DNA of 64,000 nt from Ornithinibacillus massiliensis (GTDB taxonomy: Bacteria; Bacillota; Bacilli; Bacillales; Amphibacillaceae), in assembly GCF_018310345.1 (NCBI RefSeq), contig NZ_JAGXBY010000007.1, positions 1 through 64,000 of the forward strand. The letters are read 5' to 3'. This document shows positions 46,710-55,365 of the stretch, piece by piece (positions within the stretch are counted from its first letter, which is position 1; the number at the start of each line of letters is the position of its first letter). A model generated the notes under the pieces. That model saw only the letters and a list, made by a program, of their open reading frames with translations, was not told the DNA's origin and ran no database searches. Made by a program: the position numbers and the translations under genes.

Positions 46710-47492
46710 ATGATTGAATTTAAAAATGTAGAGAAAATTTATTCGAACAATGTAAGAGCATTGCAAAATATTAACTTAACTATTAATCAGGGGGAGTTTG
46801 TGGCGATTATCGGCTTATCTGGAGCAGGTAAGTCTACATTAATCCGATGTATTAATAGAATGCATGACATTACCAGTGGACAATTATTCGTAAACGGCAT
46901 GGAGGTAAGTTCTCTCAAAGGAGGAGAAATCCGTAAGTTTCGCAAACGAATTGGTATGATATTTCAATCATTTAATTTAGTAACCCGTATGTCTGTACTG
47001 AATAATGTTCTTGTTTCGTTTGTACCGGAACTTCCATTTTGGAGAAAACTTACAGGAGTTTTTCCAAAAGAATATAAAATTAGAGCGTTAAGTGCATTAG
47101 AACAAGTTGGCATATTAGATAAGGCGTTTGTTCGGGTCGATCAGTTATCAGGAGGTCAACAACAACGAGTAGCACTGGCAAGGACATTAGCACAAAATCC
47201 GGAAATTATACTAGCTGACGAGCCGATTGCTTCATTAGATCCTGTTACGGGTAGGCAAGTATTGAATGATTTCAAGCGAATTAATCAGGAGATGGAGCTT
47301 TCCGTTATTATGAATATCCACCATGTAGAGATTGCCCTGGAATATGCTAATAGGATTATCGGTGTGAGGGAAGGACAAGTTGTATTTGACGGGAAAGTAG
47401 AAGCTGTAACACAGGAGGTTCTGGATTATATCTATAATAGCCATTCTAAGGAGGGACTAGCGACTAGTGAGGGAGAGACAGTTCATGTATGA
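46710..47492 (+). CDS. phnC: Phosphonate-type ABC transporter ATP-binding protein
   Basis: This 260-aa ABC ATPase is of the PhnC type. Walker A is GLSGAGKST, then QSFNLVTRMSV, the signature LSGGQQQRVALAR, Walker B IILADEPIASLDP, and an H-loop (MNIHHVEIAL). The ATG at 46710 (MIEFKNVEKIYSNN) is preceded by GGGGATTATAC. A frame extension to 46659 is not typical of the family. It sits 80 nt after phnD and overlaps the first permease gene by 8 nt. Confidence 0.92.
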   Translation: MIEFKNVEKIYSNNVRALQNINLTINQGEFVAIIGLSGAGKSTLIRCINRMHDITSGQLFVNGMEVSSLKGGEIRKFRKRIGMIFQSFNLVTRMSVLNNVLVSFVPELPFWRKLTGVFPKEYKIRALSALEQVGILDKAFVRVDQLSGGQQQRVALARTLAQNPEIILADEPIASLDPVTGRQVLNDFKRINQEMELSVIMNIHHVEIALEYANRIIGVREGQVVFDGKVEAVTQEVLDYIYNSHSKEGLATSEGETVHV

Positions 47493-48300
47493 TAAAATTT
47501 TCCCGCCAAAATCGCTTACCTTACCAAATGGTAAGATCGTAAAAGAAAAGCGTTCTCGGACACCAATTGTTATCGTTTTCCTTATGATTGCATTATTCTT
47601 TTCAATTAAATATACCGGATTTGACATCAATATGTTAGTAAATCGCTGGCGGGAATTTTTTGTGATTGTATCTGAAATGATTCCTCCTAAATGGGAATAT
47701 GTTTCTCATATATGGCGACCACTTCTGGATACAATTAAAATGTCTTTACTTGGCTCGATGATAGGTTCACTCGTCGCGGTTCCGGTAGCTTTCCTTGCTG
47801 CTTCTAACATGATAAAGAATAAATGGATTGTCGGGATATTTAAGATTTTATTAAGTATGTTGAGAACCATGCCAACATTAGTTTCAGCACTTATTGCTAC
47901 ATATATTTTCGGGTTAGGAACACTAGCAGGTACTATTGCCATTTTCTTATTTACTCTTTCATATGTAGGTAAGCTCTTGTATGAGCAAATTGAAAATGTT
48001 GATATGGGGGCATTTGAGGCAATGGAAGCTATTGGGATGACAAGGATGCAAGCATTTCGGTATGCTGTTATTCCGCAAATTTTGCCTAATTATCTATCGG
48101 TATCTTTATTTTGCTTCGAAGGAAATGTTCGCTATGCAGCTATCTTAGGTTATGTTGGTGCAGGTGGTATAGGACTCATTTTAAATGAAGGCATGGGATG
48201 GCGTGACTATGCTAGTGTCGGGATGATTCTATTAATGCTTATTGTTACCGTTTATGTGATAGAAGCAATAAGTGAACACTTCAGAAAAAGGTTAATCTAA
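47485..48300 (+). CDS. phnE: Phosphonate-type ABC transporter permease 1
   Basis: This 271-aa inner-membrane permease has about six helices. It contains the binding-protein-dependent transport loop FEAMEAIGMTRMQAFRYAVIPQILPNY (EAA motif) and the GYVGAGGIGLILNEGM ending typical of PhnE. The ATG at 47485 overlaps the phnC stop region by 8 nt; an in-frame GTG at 47467 also has a GGAGG box and is an alternative start. Confidence 0.9.
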   Translation: MYDKIFPPKSLTLPNGKIVKEKRSRTPIVIVFLMIALFFSIKYTGFDINMLVNRWREFFVIVSEMIPPKWEYVSHIWRPLLDTIKMSLLGSMIGSLVAVPVAFLAASNMIKNKWIVGIFKILLSMLRTMPTLVSALIATYIFGLGTLAGTIAIFLFTLSYVGKLLYEQIENVDMGAFEAMEAIGMTRMQAFRYAVIPQILPNYLSVSLFCFEGNVRYAAILGYVGAGGIGLILNEGMGWRDYASVGMILLMLIVTVYVIEAISEHFRKRLI

Positions 48301-48315
48301 AGGAGTAATTCATAA

Positions 48316-49122
48316 ATGGATATATTAGAAAAACAACTTTATGGTTCAACGAGAAATACGCGTTATTTATGGATGATTGCCAGTATCGTTTTTGTGTTAT
48401 TTGCGTGGTCTTGTTCTGCTATTCATCTACAAAATGTAGAAAAAAGTGGTTGGACTATTGCTTCTAGCATTTTATCGGGTATCTTTAGTCCTGATTTAGA
48501 TTTATTAGTTAATTTTACAAAGCAGGGTGTCCTCTATTTACTCGTAGAGACGGTCGCTATAGCCTTTTTAGGTACCATTATAGGATCAATTTTGGCTTTA
48601 CCATTAGCGTTTTTATCCGCCTCTAATATTGTTCCAAAACCGGTTGCATGGTTAACTAGACTATTATTGATAGTTATTCGAACAATTCCAGCCCTAGTTT
48701 ATGGGTTAATGTTTATTCGTGTAACAGGACTTGGTCCGTTCGCAGGTGTATTAACCATCGCACTTGTTTCAATAGGGATGCTAGCGAAATTATTTGCTGA
48801 TGCGATTGAAGAATTAGATAAGAAAATTCTAGAGTCGATGACATCTATCGGTTGTACAACCTTCGAAAAAATACGATTTGGGATTGTACCACAGCTGGTT
48901 TCTATCTTTTTGTCCGTTATTATTTATCGATTCGATATGAACTTACGAGAAGCATCTGTGCTTGGTCTTGTAGGAGCTGGTGGGATTGGTGCACCTTTAA
49001 TATTTGCAATGAACTCTTACCGCTGGTCAGAAGTAGGTTCCATTCTAATAGGCCTTGTCCTACTCATTCTAATCGTCGAATTTATATCCAATCGGATACG
49101 ACAAAAGTTAGTTCACGGATAG
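48316..49122 (+). CDS. phnE: Phosphonate-type ABC transporter permease 2
   Basis: A second, diverged PhnE permease of 268 aa. It has the family loop LESMTSIGCTTFEKIRFGIVPQL and LVGAGGIGAPLIFAMNSYRW. AAAGGAG precedes the ATG, 15 nt after the first permease. The two form a heterodimeric channel. No phosphonate-degrading gene (C-P lyase, phnX, ptxD) is present in the window. Confidence 0.9.
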   Translation: MDILEKQLYGSTRNTRYLWMIASIVFVLFAWSCSAIHLQNVEKSGWTIASSILSGIFSPDLDLLVNFTKQGVLYLLVETVAIAFLGTIIGSILALPLAFLSASNIVPKPVAWLTRLLLIVIRTIPALVYGLMFIRVTGLGPFAGVLTIALVSIGMLAKLFADAIEELDKKILESMTSIGCTTFEKIRFGIVPQLVSIFLSVIIYRFDMNLREASVLGLVGAGGIGAPLIFAMNSYRWSEVGSILIGLVLLILIVEFISNRIRQKLVHG

Positions 49123-49232
49123 TCGTATGCTAATGCTTGTGGACCTTATCAAATTACATATGCTAGACTTGCCGATTTAGTTGACGATTCGGTCGTGGAC
49201 AATAATATTATGTTTAAGAGGTTGTAAACGGA

Positions 49233-49255
49233 GGGGGGACGTACCCCCCTTTTTC
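49233..49255 (+). terminator. Terminator after the phn operon
   Basis: Six G (49233-49238) pair with six C (49244-49249) around ACGTA, followed by five T. Confidence 0.88.
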
Positions 49256-49388
49256 TATATAACTATCATCTTTACGAAAAATTGCGATAATTTTGATAAG
49301 AGGAGAAAAACAGACATAATATCGTGAGACAATAGTATTATAGAAGTATAAGAGGATATAATCTTGATTAAAAAATATAAAATAACTA

Positions 49389-49441
49389 TTGCCAAGAAAC
49401 ATATTATATTTTATGCTATACTTATGTTCTATATAAAGAAC
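49389..49441 (+). promoter_or_regulatory. Exopolysaccharide operon promoter with SinR-type operator
   Basis: A candidate promoter has TTGCCA (49389-49394) and TATGCT (49412-49417), 17 nt apart. Just downstream is GTTCTATATAAAGAAC (49426-49441), an inverted pair of SinR-like half-sites (consensus GTTCTYT) covering the expected start site. An earlier TATAAT lies at 49357-49362. SinR control is inferred from the motif and from the sinR-like gene at the operon end. Confidence 0.6.
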
Positions 49442-49502
49442 CACACTACGCACTTAATTGAACTGAAAAAGGTTTATATAAGTGTTTTTGTTTTATAATT
49501 TG

Positions 49503-49518
49503 GTTCTGTATAGTGAAC
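49503..49518. promoter_or_regulatory. Second SinR-type inverted repeat
   Basis: GTTCTGTATAGTGAAC has the same 16-bp geometry (GTTC ... GAAC) as the site at 49426 and lies 77 bp downstream. The half-sites are weaker. Confidence 0.45.
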
Positions 49519-49655
49519 GAAGTCGGCGATGTCTACTATGCCGTTATCGTTGTAGGCACTCGGTCATGCTGTGGGTTGAAATTACCTTAGACGCTTGTCG
49601 TCGATAGCCTGATGTGAGGGCGGGTTAGATGCCCAAGATAAAATTTATAAGTATT
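49519..49655 (+). ncRNA. Candidate structured leader RNA of the exopolysaccharide operon (EAR/epsC-like)
   Basis: About 135 nt of markedly higher GC than the flanks contain no ORF and end 20 nt before the first EPS gene. Local hairpins are visible, e.g. GGCG...GCC near 49525 and GGGC...GCCC near 49620, plus many short complementary runs. In Bacillales an eps-associated RNA (EAR, also called the epsC motif) occurs in EPS operons and allows read-through of terminators. The position suits that class, but homology is not shown here. Confidence 0.5.
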
Positions 49656-49677
49656 CCGATGAGAAGGAGGAATAACG

Positions 49678-50343
49678 TTGAAAGCTAACACAAACACAAC
49701 TAGATTGAATAACGATTATACGACTTCAACAAGCATGCCAAACCTCCAGGAAAAACAAAAGGCTGACTTCTATCGTTACTTTAAACGGACAATAGACATT
49801 ATGATGTCACTACTTTGCTTACCGGTTGCCATTTTAATAGTGGGGATATTTTCTATTTTAATTAAGCTAGATTCACCTGGTCCTTTATTTTATCTGCAAG
49901 AAAGAGTAGGACAATATGGTCGGTATTTTAAATTGTACAAACTAAGGTCTATGTATGTAGACGCGGAAAAAGATGGGCCAAGATGGGCATCAGAAAAGGA
50001 TCCTAGGGTAACAAAGGTGGGCAGGATGATGAGAAGAACGAGAATAGATGAGCTCCCGCAAATTATCAATATTTTAAAGGGGGAGATGTCTTTCATTGGA
50101 CCACGCCCTGAAAGACCTATATTTACTGCAGAATTCGAAGCGAGGTACCCTGGGTTTACAAAACGATTAGCAGTAAAGCCTGGATTGACTGGGCTAGCAC
50201 AGGTCAAGGGTGGCTATCATATTTCTCCTAAAGAGAAGCTGGAGCTAGATCTTTATTATATAGAAAATAAAGGGATTCTACTGGATTTACAGATACTATT
50301 GAAGACGGTAAAGGTCGTCTGTTTAGGGCAAGGAGCAAGGTAA
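49678..50343 (+). CDS. Undecaprenyl-phosphate sugar phosphotransferase (EPS priming enzyme)
   Basis: This 221-aa enzyme transfers a sugar phosphate to undecaprenyl phosphate and starts repeat-unit synthesis. It has one N-terminal membrane helix and the bacterial sugar-transferase domain: KRTIDIMMSLLCLPVAIL, SPGPLFYLQERVG, FKLYKLRSMYVDAE, RRTRIDELPQIINILKGEMS and GPRPERP. It is the short (EpsL-like) form without the extra N-terminal membrane domain. The TTG start has GGAGG 7 nt upstream. It is the first gene of the EPS operon. Confidence 0.92.
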   Translation: MKANTNTTRLNNDYTTSTSMPNLQEKQKADFYRYFKRTIDIMMSLLCLPVAILIVGIFSILIKLDSPGPLFYLQERVGQYGRYFKLYKLRSMYVDAEKDGPRWASEKDPRVTKVGRMMRRTRIDELPQIINILKGEMSFIGPRPERPIFTAEFEARYPGFTKRLAVKPGLTGLAQVKGGYHISPKEKLELDLYYIENKGILLDLQILLKTVKVVCLGQGAR

Positions 50344-50432
50344 TAGTCTTGTGAGGTGAATCATACGGTAATGTTCCTTCTGTCATTCAGTACTGGATTG
50401 GGATGAAGAAATCCATTGGAGGGGGACTTAAA

Positions 50433-51617
50433 ATGAAATGTTTAATCGTAACAACATTAGAGCGGCAAATTTTATTATTTCTGATACCACATATTCAGTT
50501 ACTACAGGACATGGGCTATCATGTATCCATTGCAACCTCAATCGAAGATAAAGACACACTTCAAGAAAAAGTACCAAATGTATCGCTGTACAATATATCA
50601 TTTTCCCGTAGTATTCAGAGCTTATCAAATTTCAGAGCCTACTTGGAGTTGAAGAGTCTGTTTCATAAGGAGTCATTTGACCTCGTTCATGTACATACCC
50701 CTATTGCATCCTTTGTTGCTAGATTAGCTGCACCAAAAAAGGTACCTATTGTATATACTGCTCATGGATTTCATTTTAATGAAAATGGCTCAAAGCTAGG
50801 AAATCGGATATTTTATCTTGCTGAGAAACTTGCAGGAAAAAAAACGCAGCATTTAATTGTCATGAATCAGGAAGATTATCAAAAGGCACAAGGGTTGTTA
50901 GATAAAGAAAGGATCCATTTCATACATGGTATTGGTGTGGATACGGACTATTACAATCCAAGAAGCATTTCTCACAGTGATAGGTTTAACCTGAAAGAGA
51001 AGTTAGGAATAGAGGAAAGGAAATTAGTCATTACCCATCTCGCAGAATTTAATGAGAATAAGAGACAAATAGATATTGTTCAAGCAGCGGAACAATTAAA
51101 AGATGCTTATCAGGATTTCATTATTTTATTAGTGGGAGACGGTACATTATTCGGTGCTATCAAACAGGAAATCAATCGGCGGGGATTATCTGATTTTTTT
51201 CGCTGTCTAGGATTTCGGCAAGATATCCGGGAGATTTTAAGCATTACCGATGTTGGGTTATTAGTCTCATTGAGAGAGGGGTTGCCTAAGTCATTAATGG
51301 AGATGATGGCTATGGAAATTCCGATAGTCGTTACGGACATCCGAGGTAGTAGAGAGTTAGTTCGCGATGGGAAGAATGGATTCCGAATTCCAATTAAAAG
51401 TCCTAATGAATTGAAGAATAAGCTATTATATTTACTTAAATCTCAGTCGCTACGAAACAGAATGGGGGATATTGGAAGACAAGAAGTGTTAGCTAAGTAT
51501 GATTTAAAGCTAATTCTTGAAGAAACGAAAAGCGTTTATGAAAGAATCCAGGTGCGTAATCTGAATAAAGCGGCTATACGTACGGAGGAAATACAATCAA
51601 TCCACTATATGGATTAG
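50433..51617 (+). CDS. Glycosyltransferase family 4 (EpsD-like)
   Basis: This 394-aa cytoplasmic GT-B enzyme adds a sugar to the lipid-linked intermediate. The acceptor half includes DLVHVHTPIASFVARL and VYTAHGFHF. The donor half includes GIGVDTDYY, LLVGDGTLFGAIK and the E-x7-E motif in REGLPKSLMEMMAMEIPIV. The ATG at 50433 has GGAGG upstream; an in-frame start at 50403 lacks a box. It is the only clear glycosyltransferase besides the priming enzyme, so the polymer may be built from a simple repeat. Confidence 0.9.
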   Translation: MKCLIVTTLERQILLFLIPHIQLLQDMGYHVSIATSIEDKDTLQEKVPNVSLYNISFSRSIQSLSNFRAYLELKSLFHKESFDLVHVHTPIASFVARLAAPKKVPIVYTAHGFHFNENGSKLGNRIFYLAEKLAGKKTQHLIVMNQEDYQKAQGLLDKERIHFIHGIGVDTDYYNPRSISHSDRFNLKEKLGIEERKLVITHLAEFNENKRQIDIVQAAEQLKDAYQDFIILLVGDGTLFGAIKQEINRRGLSDFFRCLGFRQDIREILSITDVGLLVSLREGLPKSLMEMMAMEIPIVVTDIRGSRELVRDGKNGFRIPIKSPNELKNKLLYLLKSQSLRNRMGDIGRQEVLAKYDLKLILEETKSVYERIQVRNLNKAAIRTEEIQSIHYMD

Positions 51618-51635
51618 GTTTATCGGTGGTGAAAA

Positions 51636-52640
51636 ATGCATAACAAAGGTAAATTTGTCATTTCACTTGATTTTGAATTAAATTGGGGTGTATTTGATGT
51701 ATTAGATTTCAACCAATATAAGCAGCATTTAATCGGTGCTAGAAAGGCTGTTCCGGTGATGCTACACCGATTCAAGCAGCATGATATTCATGCGACTTGG
51801 GGGGTTGTTGGTTTTTTATTTTTTTCAACGAAACAGGAATTAGTAAAGGAAGTACCGCAAGTACAACCACAGTATGAGGATAGTACTTTATCCTCCTATC
51901 GCCATATTCAGAAGATAGGGGAGAATGAAGTGGAGGATCCGTATCATTATGGGTTGTCACTTATTAAGCAAATCAAACGTATTCCGCATCAGGAAATAGC
52001 AACACATACGTTTAGTCATTATTATTGTCTTGCTCCTGGACAGGATGCTCGTACATTTGAAGCTGATTTAGTCAAGGCAATCCAAATAGCAAAACAACAC
52101 AGTATCTCAATCAAGTCTTTAATTTTTCCTCGTAATCAAGTAAATCAAGCTTATTTATCCATATGTGAGGATCATGGTTTAATTAGCTATCGAGGTTGTG
52201 AGGCACATTGGTTATACCAAATCAAGTCCAGTGTCAACGGTAAGGTAAAACGAGCAATCCGACTTATAGATAGCTATATAAATCTTTCAGGCCATCACAT
52301 ATATCCTGTGGAGAACAGGGGACAGGAAGCTAGTCTGGTGAATATCCCATCAAGTCGTTTTCTAAGGCCATATTCCAAGCAGTTCCGATTTCTTGAGGGA
52401 TTAAAGCTAAAGCGAATTAAGGCGAGTATGACGAGAGCCGCAATAGAAGGGAAGCTATATCATCTTTGGTGGCACCCACATAATTTTGGGGTTCATCTTG
52501 AAGAAAATATCCAAATGCTTGATCATATCATCGAGCATTTTCACATGCTAAGACATCAGTATGGGATGGAAAGCCTAACGATGCAGGAAGTAAGTGAGCG
52601 AATGGCAAGCCAATTAACAAACGAAACAAAGATCATCTAG
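51636..52640 (+). CDS. Polysaccharide deacetylase family protein (CE4)
   Basis: This 334-aa protein has a NodB-like fold. The first motif is VISLDFELNWGV, the metal-binding H-x3-H lies in ATHTFSHYYC, and a basic motif is SLIFPRNQVN. Near the end is LWWHPHNFG. No signal peptide is seen, so it likely acts on a lipid-linked intermediate in the cytoplasm. It probably removes acetyl groups from N-acetylated sugars of the repeat unit. It lies 18 nt after the GT4 gene in the EPS operon. Confidence 0.85.
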   Translation: MHNKGKFVISLDFELNWGVFDVLDFNQYKQHLIGARKAVPVMLHRFKQHDIHATWGVVGFLFFSTKQELVKEVPQVQPQYEDSTLSSYRHIQKIGENEVEDPYHYGLSLIKQIKRIPHQEIATHTFSHYYCLAPGQDARTFEADLVKAIQIAKQHSISIKSLIFPRNQVNQAYLSICEDHGLISYRGCEAHWLYQIKSSVNGKVKRAIRLIDSYINLSGHHIYPVENRGQEASLVNIPSSRFLRPYSKQFRFLEGLKLKRIKASMTRAAIEGKLYHLWWHPHNFGVHLEENIQMLDHIIEHFHMLRHQYGMESLTMQEVSERMASQLTNETKII

Positions 52641-52668
52641 CAAAAAAATATAAAATGTGGTGTTTAGA

Positions 52669-53940
52669 ATGTATGTTTCTCTAAAGAAACTGGACTTCTT
52701 TCTAATCGGATTATTAGTATTTTGTTTACCATTTATGTTTCATCTTCAAGTAATCATTCAGTTAAATGCTTCTATTAGTGATATTATCTTGATTTTCCTA
52801 TTGTTTTGGGTCTTTGTAAATAAGGAAAATTGGGATATTATTTCCCGTGTTCTAGCTTATTACCATCTTATTATTATCTATGTTCTACTTCTACTCTACT
52901 TTTGTCTAGTCAGCATGATTAACTATTTTACTAATATTTTTGTTGATTATCCGTATGGGATATCAGCTGTAATGAAGTTATCGATTAATTTTATGTATGT
53001 AGTGGTGTTTTTGATCTATATCGAAAAATATAAAGAAGAAATGCTTTTACATGTCTTGCGATGGTGGAAATATGCGGCAGTTGTAATATCGATTCTCTGT
53101 ATTGGTAGTGTGCTATTGTTTCGATTGGGGATTGATAATGGCTTAACATTGCAAGGACGTGCACAAGCAACGTTAAATGATCCGAATTTAGCAGCGTTGT
53201 ATCTAATCGTTTCGCTAGCAATCATCGCGCTTTATTCGCTTCAAAAAAAGAAAAAAATAGCAATTAATCTATCCATTTTCCTTGTACTGGTTGCTCTTTT
53301 TTCAACTGCTTCACGTGGTGGAATCTTAAGTATTGTAATCGGAGTATTGGTGGTAATCTTTCTAGTAGTCATGGCAGGAAGGCTGAAGGAACTCATTCTA
53401 TTTCTATGCCTAGCATTAATTGGTTTCGTGATCATCTATTTGGTCAATACCTCCTCTAGCATATTAAGCTTTGCTGTAGAGAGAGTAACTAATATCGGAT
53501 CTGAAGGGGACGGCACCTCTTATCGAGTATTCTTATGGGAATCTGCGATTGAAATGTGGATTCATAATCCTTTGATTGGGGTTGGTATTGGTCAGTTTAT
53601 TGCGTATTCACAGGAGATGTTTGGGGTTACTTTTGTCAATATTCCTCACAACACCTATTTATCTTTTTTATCAGAGACTGGATTTTTAGGGTTCGCTGCA
53701 TTTATTTGGTTTCCATTGTATCTGATGAGTAAGCTGGTCCTTGGTTTGATAAGTAGTAGTAATACAGTATTCTTCTATTTGCTTATTACACTAACTGCCA
53801 TTGGCATTCAAGCGATATCAATAAACATTGAAAACATCCGCTTTATCTGGATTTTTATAACCTTAGCGTTTGTGTTAATTAGGAATGTAGTGAACCACGA
53901 ATCTTCTCTACAAGTACAGAATCTGGAGGTGAAAAGATGA
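52669..53940 (+). CDS. O-antigen ligase/polymerase family protein (Wzy-like)
   Basis: This 423-aa membrane protein has about 11 helices and one large extracytoplasmic loop. That loop region carries GDGTSYRVFLWESAIEMWIHNPLIGVGIG, typical of Wzy/WaaL (PF04932) enzymes, and the following NIPHNTYLSFLSETGFLG. It would polymerise flipped repeat units at the outer face. The ATG at 52669 is chosen over an in-frame GTG at 52657. The next gene overlaps by 4 nt (ATGA). Confidence 0.87.
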   Translation: MYVSLKKLDFFLIGLLVFCLPFMFHLQVIIQLNASISDIILIFLLFWVFVNKENWDIISRVLAYYHLIIIYVLLLLYFCLVSMINYFTNIFVDYPYGISAVMKLSINFMYVVVFLIYIEKYKEEMLLHVLRWWKYAAVVISILCIGSVLLFRLGIDNGLTLQGRAQATLNDPNLAALYLIVSLAIIALYSLQKKKKIAINLSIFLVLVALFSTASRGGILSIVIGVLVVIFLVVMAGRLKELILFLCLALIGFVIIYLVNTSSSILSFAVERVTNIGSEGDGTSYRVFLWESAIEMWIHNPLIGVGIGQFIAYSQEMFGVTFVNIPHNTYLSFLSETGFLGFAAFIWFPLYLMSKLVLGLISSSNTVFFYLLITLTAIGIQAISINIENIRFIWIFITLAFVLIRNVVNHESSLQVQNLEVKR

Positions 53941-54686
53941 AGGACACACTTTCCATTCAAGAAATCATTCAGACCTTAAAAAAACGAATGGTTTTAATTA
54001 TTGGCATAGCGGCTGGCTTAGTTTTAATTGTCGCACTACTTAGCTATTATGTACTACCCTCTACTTATCAATCTTCCTCACAATTTATCGTTATCGAGCA
54101 GCAGAATGAAAACATCCAATTCAGCATGAGCCATTTAGAGACTAACTTGGAGCTGATTAATACGTATAAGGAAATCATCAGTAGTCCATTTATCCTGGAA
54201 AAGGTGATAACGGAGTTGAATCTTTCTATCCCACTGGATGACCTTCAAAAGGATATTGAAATCACCAGTGGAGATAACTCGCAGGTTGTTACTGTTTCAG
54301 CTATTGGACCTAATCTAGAAGAGGCAGCCTTATTAGCTAATACAGTCGTTAATCAGTTCCGAAGTAATATTTCCGATATTATGCCCGTAGAGAATGTTTT
54401 TGTGTTATCGGAAGCAAATCCAGCTCTTTCACAGAAACCAATTGCACCAAGACCAATGATGAATATGATAATTGCTAGTATTGTTGGGATGGCGACAGGA
54501 ATTGGGTTAGCTTTATTTCTAGAACTAGTTAATACAAAGGTAAAGGTCGAACGAGATATAGAAGAGCTAGGAATTCCTGTGTTGGGAGTTGTTTCCACTA
54601 TGAATAAACATAAACCGAATAGAAGAAAGAGAAAATTAAGCTCTAATCGAAAGGAGGAGAAAAGACTAGATGCGCAAGAGGGATAA
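53937..54686 (+). CDS. Chain-length determinant / BY-kinase activator (Wzz, EpsA/YveK-like)
   Basis: This 249-aa protein has two membrane helices (about residues 19-37 and 172-192) enclosing an extracytoplasmic Wzz domain. The family proline-rich signature before the second helix is SQKPIAPRPMMN. The cytoplasmic tail is basic (KHKPNRRKRKLSSNRKEEK) and would bind the kinase encoded next. GGAGG lies 7 nt before the ATG. Overlaps on both sides indicate tight translational coupling. Confidence 0.92.
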   Translation: MKDTLSIQEIIQTLKKRMVLIIGIAAGLVLIVALLSYYVLPSTYQSSSQFIVIEQQNENIQFSMSHLETNLELINTYKEIISSPFILEKVITELNLSIPLDDLQKDIEITSGDNSQVVTVSAIGPNLEEAALLANTVVNQFRSNISDIMPVENVFVLSEANPALSQKPIAPRPMMNMIIASIVGMATGIGLALFLELVNTKVKVERDIEELGIPVLGVVSTMNKHKPNRRKRKLSSNRKEEKRLDAQEG

Positions 54687-55344
54687 AGGTATGCGAGGAA
54701 CCCTTGTTACGATGGAACGAGTTGAAAATCAAATATCAGAGGAATTTCGAAGTCTTCGATCCAATATTAAATTTGCGTCATTTAATAAGAATATCAAAAC
54801 AATCGTGATTACCTCGCCAAGCTCTGGGGATGGGAAGACGATGACTGCAGCAAATCTTGCTATGGTATTCAGTCAAGAGGGAAAGAAAGTACTATTAGTA
54901 GATGCGGATTTAAGAAAGCCTAGTATTCACTATATGTACGGATTAGTGAATGACTGTGGCTTATGTAATTTTCTTATTGGTCAAAAGGATATCAACGCCA
55001 TCATTCGAAGTGTCTATCCTAATATAGATGTGATAACTAGTGGACTTACTCCGCCAAATCCACCTGAATTACTTGGTTCTGTCCAAATGAGCGATTTTAT
55101 TTCTGAGGTAAGAGAACAATACGATGTAGTGGTTTTTGACACACCACCTGTATTAGCTGTAACAGATGCTACTTTAATCGCTAACCAGAGTGATGGTTGC
55201 TTATTAGTGGTAAGGGTGAAGAAGAATGATGTAAAAGATGTGATAAAGGTGAAGGAGCAGCTTCATTTTGCTGGAGCTAATTTACTTGGAGCCGTTATAA
55301 ATGGGAAGAAGCAGGTCAAGAACGAATATTATTATAAGAAATAA
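54670..55344 (+). CDS. Bacterial tyrosine kinase (BY-kinase, EpsB/CapB-like)
   Basis: This 224-aa cytoplasmic kinase has Walker A (SPSSGDGKTMTAANLA), Walker A' (KKVLLVDADLRKPS), Walker B (YDVVVFDTPPVLAVTDA) and a C-terminal tyrosine cluster (NEYYYKK) for autophosphorylation. The N-terminal EEFRSLRSNI motif contacts neighbouring subunits. It pairs with the Wzz protein, whose gene it overlaps by 17 nt, to control chain length and export. No cognate tyrosine phosphatase gene is in the cluster. Confidence 0.94.
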   Translation: MRKRDKGMRGTLVTMERVENQISEEFRSLRSNIKFASFNKNIKTIVITSPSSGDGKTMTAANLAMVFSQEGKKVLLVDADLRKPSIHYMYGLVNDCGLCNFLIGQKDINAIIRSVYPNIDVITSGLTPPNPPELLGSVQMSDFISEVREQYDVVVFDTPPVLAVTDATLIANQSDGCLLVVRVKKNDVKDVIKVKEQLHFAGANLLGAVINGKKQVKNEYYYKK

Positions 55345-55365
55345 TGGCTAAAGGAGATTAATAGT

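Noticed and set aside
49214..49453. 79-codon minus-strand ORF before the EPS operon
   Set aside because: It runs through the phn terminator and the EPS promoter and has no Shine-Dalgarno.
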